Shown here: piece by piece, positions 44,809 through 51,385 of the stretch
Layout of the letters: each line of letters begins with the position of its first letter
How positions within the stretch are numbered: the first letter of the stretch is position 1
NCBI GenBank assembly: GCA_013003555.1
Contig: JABDIV010000051.1
Location: 1 to 51,385, forward strand
Length of the DNA: 51,385 nt
From: Flavobacteriaceae bacterium
GTDB taxonomy: Bacteria > Bacteroidota > Bacteroidia > Flavobacteriales > Flavobacteriaceae
Reading direction: 5' to 3'
Program-made: the position numbers and the translations under genes
The notes under the pieces: generated by a model
Seen by the model: the letters and a program-made list of their open reading frames with translations, nothing else
The model's database searches: none
Told to the model about the DNA's origin: nothing

Positions 44809-45663
44809 ATGATTACGGTTAATATAGGAGGTGTTCCAGAGCACTTTAATCTGGCCTGGTACTTGACGCTGCGTGATGGTAGTTACAAACAAAATGGGAT
44901 AAACCTGAGGTGGAAGGATTTTAATGGCGGCACAGGACAGATGTGCAAGGCCTTACGCAGTGGCGAAATCGATCTTGCCGTGGTGTTAACAGAAGGAATA
45001 ATAAAAGACATTATCGACGGCAATGCGTGTAAGATTGTCCAGGTATTTGTGAGTTCTCCCTTGATTTGGGGTATTCATGTCGCTGATGAATCATCGTTCA
45101 AAACCATAGAAGATCTAAAAGGAAGGCGTGCTGCAATTAGTCGTTATGGCTCAGGCTCACATCTCATGGCTTATGTCAGTGCACAAAATAATGAGTGGGA
45201 TCTTGAAAAGGATCTCAATTTTGAAGTGATTCGAAACCTCGACGGCGCAATTGAGGGTCTGACTAGCGGGAAAGCCGATTATTTTCTGTGGGAAAAATTC
45301 ACAACCAAACCGATTGTCGATTCAGGTACATTCAGAAGAGTCGGTGAATGCCCTACCCCATGGCCTTGTTTTGTGGTTGCAGTCAGAGAGTCTTTTATCG
45401 AAGAAAACATGGATGAATTAAATACCATTCTTTCCATAATCAATCAAACCACAGCTGAGTTTAAACAAATTCCAAGCATCGACCGGATGATCGCTAACCG
45501 CTATGATCAATCCCTTGATGATGTTAAGGAATGGTTGAGCCTAACCGAGTGGTCAACCGATCAGATCAAAGAAAAAACAGTAGAAAATGTTCAACGGCAA
45601 TTGAAGGCTCTCCGTATTATTTCTGAAACTCGATCTTACAAGGATCTGGTCCTGATTCGATAG
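44809..45663 (+). CDS. Substrate-binding-protein-fold protein without signal peptide
   Basis: 284 residues with a periplasmic-binding-protein type II (NMT1/THI5 or SsuA/TauA-like) plan: VNIGGVPEHFNLAWYLTLRDG at the N-terminus, GGTGQMCKALRSGEIDLAVVLTEG (typical ligand-site loop), IEDLKGRRAAISRYGSGSH, and EGLTSGKADYFLWEKFTT. Unlike true binding proteins it has no signal peptide or lipobox and no permease or ATPase gene nearby, so it should be cytoplasmic. Homologues of this kind (Ca3427-like) are known from fungi and bacteria with no proven role. It begins at the base after the phosphorylase stop. Confidence 0.82.
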   Translation: MITVNIGGVPEHFNLAWYLTLRDGSYKQNGINLRWKDFNGGTGQMCKALRSGEIDLAVVLTEGIIKDIIDGNACKIVQVFVSSPLIWGIHVADESSFKTIEDLKGRRAAISRYGSGSHLMAYVSAQNNEWDLEKDLNFEVIRNLDGAIEGLTSGKADYFLWEKFTTKPIVDSGTFRRVGECPTPWPCFVVAVRESFIEENMDELNTILSIINQTTAEFKQIPSIDRMIANRYDQSLDDVKEWLSLTEWSTDQIKEKTVENVQRQLKALRIISETRSYKDLVLIR

Positions 45664-45742
45664 TTTGCCCGCCCTTTTGCCTGTTATTTCTTGTTTATAA
45701 ATTCGTAACCTATTATGAATCAAATATTTGCGTTTTAGCAAA

Positions 45743-45750
45743 TAAATTTG
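45743..45750 (+). promoter_or_regulatory. Predicted -7 box (TAAATTTG) of the small ORF at 45784
   Basis: TAAATTTG fits TAnnTTTG, 33 nt before the ATG at 45784. It overlaps an ATTTGC/GCAAAT inverted repeat at about 45726-45742 that could be part of a regulatory site. Confidence 0.35.
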
Positions 45751-45783
45751 TATTATTGACAAACCAAAAAACCCAAATCAAGA

Positions 45784-45966
45784 ATGTTTTTTACAATTAC
45801 TTTAATTCTATTCGTTCTTGTAAGCTTAAATTTTGTTTTATTAAAATTTAGTTGCAATAAGACGACGAGTAAAACGGCGACTCATAAACCGCTTATCATT
45901 AAAAAGCGGGCAGCCGAACTTACCACACAATCGGTGAATAGCCATCTTGCTGCAACAGGAAGTTAG
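45784..45966 (+). CDS. Small single-pass membrane protein, 60 residues
   Basis: MFFTITLILFVLVSLNFVLLKFSC gives one N-terminal membrane helix followed by a short basic tail ending HLAATGS. A -7 box lies 33 nt upstream. The last 47 nt overlap the convergent ung gene. Small proteins of this type next to ung are common in Flavobacteriia as far as I can recall, but I cannot verify it here. No function is known. The Cys at residue 24 could suggest a lipobox, but the context LKFSC lacks a good small residue pair and a length suited to a signal; single-pass anchor is preferred. Confidence 0.6.
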   Translation: MFFTITLILFVLVSLNFVLLKFSCNKTTSKTATHKPLIIKKRAAELTTQSVNSHLAATGS

Positions 45967-46585
45967 TCTTGCTGAAGTGCTTATTTCCAAACCACAATCC
46001 CCTGTTTGCGCTCAAAGGTGACGGGTGTCCGGACGTTAGGACATGATGCTTGTTCGTATCGATAAGTTTACCTTTTCGCTTTGCATAACCACCCCATAAT
46101 AGAAAGATAACCTTTTCCTTTTCCTCGGAAATTTTACCGATCACGGCATCTGTGAATTCTTCCCAGCCTTTGTTTTGGTGACTACCAGCCATATGTGCTC
46201 TTACCGTGAGAGTTGCATTCAGAAGCAATACACCTTGATCTGCCCATGATTCAAGGTTTCCACTTTTGGGATAAGGTTTTCCAATGTCAGATTCCAATTC
46301 CTTAAAAATATTTATAAGGGAAGGCGGGTGTGAAATGCCTTCATTTACCGAAAAACATAATCCATGAGCCTGTCCTTTCCCATGATACGGATCCTGCCCA
46401 ATTATAACTGCCTTTAACGCATCAAAGCTGCAATGGTTAAAGGCGGAAAAAATCTTATTCCCCGGAGGAAAACAAAGTCCATTTTTATATTCATGGCGAA
46501 CATATTCTGCCAGCGATTTGAAATAGGGCTTTTCAAATTCTTCGCTCAATACCGATTTCCAACTGGTTTCAATTTTTACATTCAT
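45920..46585 (-). CDS. ung: Uracil-DNA glycosylase family 1
   Basis: 221 residues. It removes uracil from DNA to start base-excision repair. The water-activating loop is GQDPYHGKGQAHGL with catalytic D65; the uracil-binding block VLLLNATLTV (near 135) and the leucine loop HPSPLSANRG are present. The 3' end overlaps the small membrane ORF by 47 nt on the opposite strand. The upstream region is shared with mutS2, a divergent repair-gene pair. Confidence 0.96.
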   Translation of the reverse strand: MNVKIETSWKSVLSEEFEKPYFKSLAEYVRHEYKNGLCFPPGNKIFSAFNHCSFDALKAVIIGQDPYHGKGQAHGLCFSVNEGISHPPSLINIFKELESDIGKPYPKSGNLESWADQGVLLLNATLTVRAHMAGSHQNKGWEEFTDAVIGKISEEKEKVIFLLWGGYAKRKGKLIDTNKHHVLTSGHPSPLSANRGLWFGNKHFSKTNFLLQQDGYSPIVW

Positions 46586-46737
46586 AAGGAATAACCGAAT
46601 TCTGTTTTGATCTTTTTTTAAAAGAGAGTATAAAAATAATGATTTGCCAACATGGAAAAGTCTATATCAAACTAAAAAGTTTCGCCGGGCAGTTTATCCC
46701 TTCAAGACTTAAGCTCTGTTTTAGAATGGGAAAGTAG

Positions 46738-46745
46738 TATCTTTG
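46738..46745 (+). promoter_or_regulatory. Predicted -7 box (TATCTTTG) of mutS2
   Basis: TATCTTTG, an exact TAnnTTTG match, lies 27 nt before the GTG start of mutS2. It is identical in sequence and nearly in spacing to the boxes of fabG and the 2OG oxygenase operon. Confidence 0.45.
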
Positions 46746-46772
46746 TACCCGTTAAAATTGTTGTGATCTGTT

Positions 46773-48938
46773 GTGTTAAATATTAACAAAAGAACATTAG
46801 AGGATCTTGAGTTTGACCAGGTTTTAGAACAGGTTGCGGCCTATTGCATAACCGAATCGGCCAAGTCAGGGGTTTTGGCGATGAGGCCATTCGGTGAAAA
46901 GAAAGACGCCAGGAGGGCCTTGCAGGAGGTCAATGATTATAAGTCATCCTTTGAAAATGAGAACCGTATTCCGAATCACGGTTTTGAACCTGTTCAGGAT
47001 ACTTTGAAATTTTTATCGATTTCCGATTTCATTCTCGAAATTGAAAGCTTCAGGCGTATTGCCATTCTTTCTCGCGTGGCGAATACTCATATCGATTTTA
47101 ATGAAAAGTTTCAATCCTACTACCCTAATTTGCATGCCCGAAGTGGATCGCTGGAAAAAAATTCTGAAATCGAACGGTCGATTAATGCCATTATTGACAA
47201 GGATGGTGAAGTTAAAGATGATGCAAGTGACCTGCTTTTTGAATTAAGGCAGTCGATTAAACGATTAAAGACCAAGATCAATTCTGGATTTTCAAGGGCT
47301 CTAAGTCAATATCAGTCCCGGGATTACCTCGATGACATAAGAGAAAGTATAATTGACGGTAAACGGGTGCTGGCTATAAAGGCCATGTATCGGAGGAAAG
47401 TAAAAGGTTCCATTTTGGGATCTAGTAAAACAGGTTCGATCGTATTCATTGAACCAGAGGTTACCCTGGTTCATCAGCGGGAATTAAACAACCTGCAATA
47501 CGAAGAACGCGAAGAGATAAAAAAAATATTATTTGATCTCTCTAATGGGTTACGGGAATTTCATCCCACACTTTCTGAGTACCATGAGTTTCTCATTTTA
47601 TTAGATACGATCTATGCACGAGCGCGGTATGCCCTGGCCATGGACGCCGTGCTGCCCGAAATTTCGGAAGAAAAGATCCTGTTTTTACGAGATGCATATC
47701 ACCCGTTATTGTTGTTAAGCAATCGAGAACAAGGCAAAGAGACCTTTCCCCAAACCTTAAAAATGAATGGGGAAAACAGGATTATCGTAATCTCCGGCCC
47801 AAATGCAGGTGGAAAAAGCATCACCTTAAAAACGGTCGGACTCCTTCAGCTAATGTTGCAAAGTGGCCTCCTCGTTCCTGTACATGAACGCAGTATTATG
47901 TGCTTTTTCGATCGAATTTTAAGCGATATTGGTGACAATCAGTCGATTGAAAATCAATTAAGCACTTATAGCTATCGTTTAAAACAGATGAATTATTTCT
48001 TGAGAAAATGCAACGCGAACACGCTTTTCCTAATCGATGAATTTGGAACAGGAAGTGATCCCGAACTGGGCGGAGCACTTGCAGAGATATTCCTCGAGGT
48101 TTTTTACGAAAAAGGCGCTTATGGTGTAATCACGACGCATTACACCAACTTAAAAATGCTCGCCGATGAAAAACCGCAAATGCAAAATGCCAACATGCTA
48201 TTTGATGAGCGTTCCCTGCAGCCCATTTTCAAACTGGTTCTCGGCGAGGCAGGCAGTTCTTTTACTTTTGAGGTCGCTCAAAAAAATGGCATTCCGTATA
48301 GCCTGATCAATAAGGCCAAGAAAAAAATTGAACGCAGCAAGGTGCGATTCGATAAAACCATTGCCAAGCTGCAGAAAGAACGAAGTAAACTCGAGCGACT
48401 TGAGCGCTCATTAAAAATCAATGAGCAGCGTAAGATTGCTGAAACCGATAAACTGGAGGGCGTCAATGCAAAAGTTCAATACAAATTAGAACGATATCAG
48501 GAATTATATGATGCCAATCAGCGATTGATCTACCTCGGACAAAAGGTTGAAGCCCTGGCAAGAAAATACCAGCAGGATGAACGAAAGCGTGACCTGCTAG
48601 CTGAACTCTTTAAGATCGTTCAAATTGAAAATTCGAAGCGCAAAGACCGATCGTCTAAAAAATTAGTGCAGAAAAAATCCGAAGCAGAAAAAATCAGGAA
48701 GGAAGTCCATAGGCGTATCAAACCGATTCGCGAGCGAAAAAAGGCTTTAAAAAAGAAAGAAGAAAAGCAGGTAAAGCCCAAACCCAATCTCGAAGTCGGT
48801 GATCGTGTGAGGCTTGAAGACGGGCGGGCGGTTGGCAGCATTGATAAAATTGAAAAGAACAAAGCCATTGTAAATTATGGACAGTTTACGACTAAAGTCC
48901 ATGTTGAACAATTGGAATTGGTAGAAAAGAAGAAATGA
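46773..48938 (+). CDS. mutS2: MutS2-family ATPase without a Smr domain
   Basis: 721 residues starting at GTG (MLNINKRTLEDLEF), which matches the family N-terminus; no ATG is available. Walker A is SGPNAGGKS at 341-349 and Walker B LFLIDEFGTGSD near 420, with the preceding lever and clamp domains of MutS2. After the ATPase comes a long coiled coil (about 510-660, Lys/Glu rich) and a KOW-like beta end (VGDRVRLEDGRAVGSIDKIE). The C-terminal Smr nuclease domain of classical MutS2 is missing; flavobacterial members often end in this way. Roles in the family include suppressing recombination and rescuing collided ribosomes. The next gene overlaps by 4 nt. Confidence 0.93.
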   Translation: MLNINKRTLEDLEFDQVLEQVAAYCITESAKSGVLAMRPFGEKKDARRALQEVNDYKSSFENENRIPNHGFEPVQDTLKFLSISDFILEIESFRRIAILSRVANTHIDFNEKFQSYYPNLHARSGSLEKNSEIERSINAIIDKDGEVKDDASDLLFELRQSIKRLKTKINSGFSRALSQYQSRDYLDDIRESIIDGKRVLAIKAMYRRKVKGSILGSSKTGSIVFIEPEVTLVHQRELNNLQYEEREEIKKILFDLSNGLREFHPTLSEYHEFLILLDTIYARARYALAMDAVLPEISEEKILFLRDAYHPLLLLSNREQGKETFPQTLKMNGENRIIVISGPNAGGKSITLKTVGLLQLMLQSGLLVPVHERSIMCFFDRILSDIGDNQSIENQLSTYSYRLKQMNYFLRKCNANTLFLIDEFGTGSDPELGGALAEIFLEVFYEKGAYGVITTHYTNLKMLADEKPQMQNANMLFDERSLQPIFKLVLGEAGSSFTFEVAQKNGIPYSLINKAKKKIERSKVRFDKTIAKLQKERSKLERLERSLKINEQRKIAETDKLEGVNAKVQYKLERYQELYDANQRLIYLGQKVEALARKYQQDERKRDLLAELFKIVQIENSKRKDRSSKKLVQKKSEAEKIRKEVHRRIKPIRERKKALKKKEEKQVKPKPNLEVGDRVRLEDGRAVGSIDKIEKNKAIVNYGQFTTKVHVEQLELVEKKK

Positions 48939-49351
48939 AAGAATTGCCTCTGGATAAAAAATTGATATTGTTTGATGGTGTATGTAACCTATGCAATAAC
49001 TCGGTGAATTTCGTTATTCGACATGACAAGAAAGATCGGTTTATGTTTGCTTCACTTCAATCTGAATTGGGCAAACAAATCGCAAAAGAAAAACTTCAGG
49101 AGGCGATCGGTACAGACTCGATTATCCTGGTTGAAAATGATTCAACACTCTTTTTGAAATCAACAGCCGCACTAAAAATTGCGGCTGCCCTGCGATTTCC
49201 GATAAATCTGCTGGTTATCTTTCTCATCATCCCTAAAGCCTTGCGCAACTGGGTTTATGATTATGTTGCCAAAAATCGCTACAAGTGGTATGGTAAGAGG
49301 GACGCCTGCATGATCCCCACAGATGATATTAAATCTAAATTCCTGGAATAA
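48935..49351 (+). CDS. DCC family thiol-disulfide oxidoreductase (DUF393, YuxK)
   Basis: 138 residues. A thioredoxin-like fold with the DCC signature LILFDGVCNLCNNSVNF (C17 and C20 as CxxC) and ASLQSELGKQI. A membrane-like segment (about 88-104) lies in the second half, and the C-terminus has YKWYGKRDACMIP. Members are predicted disulfide oxidoreductases of unknown partner. It overlaps mutS2 by 4 nt (ATGA) and is closed by a strong terminator. Confidence 0.88.
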   Translation: MKELPLDKKLILFDGVCNLCNNSVNFVIRHDKKDRFMFASLQSELGKQIAKEKLQEAIGTDSIILVENDSTLFLKSTAALKIAAALRFPINLLVIFLIIPKALRNWVYDYVAKNRYKWYGKRDACMIPTDDIKSKFLE

Positions 49352-49353
49352 AA

Positions 49354-49385
49354 AAAACCTTGAACTTAATTGAGTTCAAGGTTTT
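49354..49385 (+). terminator. Terminator after the mutS2 operon
   Basis: AAAACCTTGAACT pairs with AGTTCAAGGTTTT (13 bp, 6-nt loop) and is followed by a short T-rich stretch. It begins 3 nt after the stop codon of the DCC gene. Confidence 0.9.
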
Positions 49386-49797
49386 CTAACATTTAACAAC
49401 TAACGAAAAAACTAAATGTATATTGATAGCACATTTATTTTAACGGAATAAATATATCAAAGTCTGAATACCATCAGCAATAATATCGGTAAAGAACAAT
49501 ATTTTTTGATGAAGCTGACACGGCTACATGTTTTAACGTTGAAATGACGATTGATTAATTCTAAGCGCCCATTCACTCATCAAGAATAACCGTTTACTCA
49601 ATATTGGTTTGACCTTAGTTCGAATAAATCTACTTTCAGGTATCGATTGAAGTAGTTTATTAAGGTCACAAGGCCTTTTGCGATGTTGGTTTTTTCCTTA
49701 TTTCTGTTAATAAGGACTGAAGAAAATCCTTTTCAATGCGATGTCTAACGCAAAGAGAAGTATCATGATTGATGGACGATAAAATGCCTTGGGACCT
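49386..49797. other. 412-nt gap without a complete gene; holds a possible gene remnant
   Basis: No intact ORF of size, tRNA or clear hairpin is seen beyond the terminator at its left edge. The right half contains two minus-strand open frames that could be pieces of one decayed gene (see the pseudogene entry). The left half, 49386-49532, shows nothing recognisable. Confidence 0.5.
49533..49797 (-). pseudogene. Possible frameshifted gene remnant, family unknown
   Basis: The frame of the DUF1704 gene continues past its TAA for 43 codons with a protein-like text (RHRIEKDFLQSLLTEIRKK) to a TGA at 49666-49668. A second frame, open from 49697 to a TAA at 49533-49535, reads DLNKLLQSIPESRFIRTKV, then KPILSKRLFLMSEW. 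The two overlap in 49666-49697, which contains a run of six A on the minus strand; one added or lost base there would join them. No start codon ATG is in frame, and I do not recognise the protein. Chance open frames of this length are possible, so confidence is low. Confidence 0.25.
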
Positions 49798-50955
49798 TTA
49801 TTTCAAACTTTTAAGGATAAAATCTAAGTTCGTATTTTGGTTATCATTCAATAAATATGAATCGGTATAATATTTCGACGGTTTAGCGAGTCCCAATTCC
49901 TGCAGTTTTTTCACGACATCAAGATATTCAATGGCCATTTTTCCAACTAAAAGAATATCGAGGTCTCCACCCGATTTTGCATAATTATAAATGGTTCGTA
50001 ATCCTGACAGATAGAGATGATCTTTTGTAAATCCACCACCGCGATGAACGCGTTGCGTTATTGAAAATGCTTTTTCCCGGTTTAGTTTATACTGACTGAA
50101 TAAGAGATCGAATGTACCACTAAAGTTATAACCACGCCTTAAGCTATCAACGGCAATCACCCGGTAGGCTAATTCCTTTAGTCGAGTAAGTGTCAGGCAG
50201 CCCGACATATACTCTGAATAAACCGCTAATCCTTCCTGTGTTTCAACCGTGTTTGGAATACCATTAAAAAAGATCTTTAAGGGCTGATCACAGGCATTAA
50301 ACGATGTTACCATGTGCACTCCGATTTCGTGATTTGCCAGAACTTCCAGTTGATTCTTACTAAATTTATGATTCTTTCGTAAAATCAAAGTTTGCGTATT
50401 ATTACGAACCATCGCAGCAGCCGCAATATTGTGCGAAAAAACGATATCGTATTTGAAGTCGTAACGTTTTGAGAACGCCTCAAAATATTCTTTCGCCTCG
50501 CGAGCATCGTACATGGGAAGCATGTCTTCATTAAACTCAGAATCATCAAATCTCAAAATAAACTCGGCGTTGTCGATATCGGGATCGGTTGGTGAACCGA
50601 AGCTTTTTAGGCTGTTGTAATAAAATCGTTTGCCCTGACCTATGGTTTCAACGCATTCTATCAAACTAGAATGGTCGTAGATGACATCTTCATAGAGCTT
50701 TCTGATATCATCGTCTTCAATACGCTCTAATCGCTGCGAGAAAAACAAACGATGCAATTTATAACCGTTGAATTTGATCTTTGGGTATTTGTATTGCGGC
50801 TCGTAGTTATATTTCGATGAAAAGAATTGTTTCTTTTCCTGTTCGATATTTAGCGGATTGACATAATTGAGCAATTCGATCTTCTTAACCAGGCGATTCA
50901 AGTTCGCGTCAATTTCGAATAGACTTTGATATTTTAGGGTGATGTCTTCCTGCAT
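49798..50955 (-). CDS. DUF1704 putative metallopeptidase (QEGLA motif protein)
   Basis: 385 residues. It carries HExxH as H209-E210-I-G-V-H213 and the QEGLA motif at 240-244, whose glutamate E241 can be the third zinc ligand. Bacterial members are annotated as flavohemoglobin expression-modulating QEGLA motif proteins; the eukaryotic relative MATCAP is a tubulin tyrosine carboxypeptidase with the same HExxH plan. A C-terminal peptidase role is therefore likely, substrate unknown. The start overlaps the stop of the N-formylglutamate amidohydrolase gene by one base (TAATG), an association known from other bacteria, where an ATP-grasp ligase is often a third partner; that gene would lie outside the window. 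No signal peptide is seen. Confidence 0.88.
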   Translation of the reverse strand: MQEDITLKYQSLFEIDANLNRLVKKIELLNYVNPLNIEQEKKQFFSSKYNYEPQYKYPKIKFNGYKLHRLFFSQRLERIEDDDIRKLYEDVIYDHSSLIECVETIGQGKRFYYNSLKSFGSPTDPDIDNAEFILRFDDSEFNEDMLPMYDAREAKEYFEAFSKRYDFKYDIVFSHNIAAAAMVRNNTQTLILRKNHKFSKNQLEVLANHEIGVHMVTSFNACDQPLKIFFNGIPNTVETQEGLAVYSEYMSGCLTLTRLKELAYRVIAVDSLRRGYNFSGTFDLLFSQYKLNREKAFSITQRVHRGGGFTKDHLYLSGLRTIYNYAKSGGDLDILLVGKMAIEYLDVVKKLQELGLAKPSKYYTDSYLLNDNQNTNLDFILKSLK

Positions 50956-51385
50956 TATTTGGGTTTATTTGTGGCGTAAAAGTTTAAAGCATGTTCTTTA
51001 AGTCGTGGGCTTAATTGAGTTTTAACGGCATCGACCACTTCAGGGAATATGGTACGAGTATGTTCATCACAATATATCTTAGCAATTTCGGTGGCCAATA
51101 CCAGGGTATTTTTAAAGTTATTGGTTATATGTTTTAAAAAATAGCCATTGCCGAAAAAGGTGTTATTGACATCTGCAGTCGAAGGAATACCATGCGGGAA
51201 GCTGATCTCGGCCAGGCTTTTCCGCCAGGCTTCAACTTCGACACCCCATCGATCGTTATCGATATTACTGGTCCCCAAATTCCAGGTAGGCACTTCCCTA
51301 TCCCAACGTTTCCAATTATAGCTATGCATGTCGTAAACAATACAAACACCAAATTTTGACTCCACCTTTGCAATAAGTGCGTCTA
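50955..51385 (-). CDS. N-formylglutamate amidohydrolase-like protein, N-terminus cut by window edge
   Basis: At least 143 residues are visible; the open frame runs off the right end (residues DALIAKVESKFG before an internal GTG at 51365 show that the GTG is not the start). The visible part has CIVYDMHSYNW, matching the metal/active-site DxHS region of the family, and the C-terminal helices with EHALNFYATNKPK. The enzyme releases glutamate from N-formylglutamate in histidine degradation, but in this genetic setting with a DUF1704 peptidase it may act on another N-acyl or peptide substrate. Coupled translation with the DUF1704 gene is suggested by the one-base overlap. Confidence 0.8.
   Translation of the reverse strand, partial: DALIAKVESKFGVCIVYDMHSYNWKRWDREVPTWNLGTSNIDNDRWGVEVEAWRKSLAEISFPHGIPSTADVNNTFFGNGYFLKHITNNFKNTLVLATEIAKIYCDEHTRTIFPEVVDAVKTQLSPRLKEHALNFYATNKPK

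Noticed and set aside
51363..51365. GTG as the start of the N-formylglutamate amidohydrolase-like gene
   Set aside because: The frame continues upstream to the window edge with family-like residues, so the gene is cut by the edge rather than starting here.
1..51385. tRNA, rRNA, CRISPR, insertion sequence, phage or restriction genes
   Set aside because: No TψC-like arm with cloverleaf, no regularly spaced repeats, and no transposase, integrase or restriction motif was found in any frame.

Overview
The window is a piece of chromosome from a member of the Bacteroidota, most likely a marine Flavobacteriaceae. The signs are an LpxC-FabZ fusion, a PorX-type response regulator of the type IX secretion system, a fused alpha/beta 2-oxoacid dehydrogenase E1, a DUF4251 protein, a MutS2 without a Smr tail, AT-rich DNA, start codons without Shine-Dalgarno sequences, and repeated copies of the Bacteroidota -7 box TAnnTTTG a short way upstream of start codons. 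I see no tRNA, rRNA, CRISPR array, insertion sequence or phage gene; the window looks like ordinary core chromosome with a few lineage-specific genes.

Layout. 1-6245 (minus): a truncated prohibitin/SPFH gene, a VWA-like membrane protein, fabG and a large M16 zinc peptidase lipoprotein. 6344-12011 (minus): a compact envelope operon read as lpxD, lpxC-fabZ, lpxA, efp, a second lpxD and sucD; an HD-domain hydrolase lies just upstream. 13347-16224 (plus): porX, tsaE, a tiny secreted peptide gene, and a four-helix membrane protein whose start lies inside the peptide gene in another frame. 16233-25374 (minus): an AT-rich lipoprotein gene, a coiled-coil protein paired with an EF-G-like GTPase, ppdK, a GerW/DUF2953 pair, an EamA transporter and an isoaspartyl methyltransferase. 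25465-34284 (minus): an S41-like exported protein, two SDR proteins with a KdgF-like cupin, a sortilin-type beta-propeller and a CocE hydrolase. 34510-39432: small exported and membrane proteins, a threonine/serine dehydratase, an M19 dipeptidase lipoprotein and Hsp20. 39605-45663: fused E1 on the minus strand, divergent from a tightly coupled five-gene plus-strand operon (2OG oxygenase, SUI1, DUF1835, nucleoside phosphorylase, binding-protein fold). 45784-51385: a small ORF, ung, mutS2, a DCC thiol oxidoreductase, then a QEGLA metallopeptidase (DUF1704) and a truncated N-formylglutamate amidohydrolase.

Functionally the strongest modules are lipid A and fatty-acid synthesis (lpxD/lpxC-fabZ/lpxA/lpxD2, fabG), T9SS regulation (porX), carbon metabolism (sucD, ppdK, E1) and genome maintenance (ung, mutS2). 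The least explained items are the overlapping small-peptide/membrane-protein pair near 15.6 kb, a palindrome of Crp/Fnr type shared by ppdK and the GerW operon, the GerW-DUF2953 pair in a presumed non-sporeformer, the five-gene 2OG/SUI1/DUF1835 operon, an SDR without its catalytic Tyr-Lys coupled to a cupin, and a possible frameshifted gene remnant near 49.6 kb.
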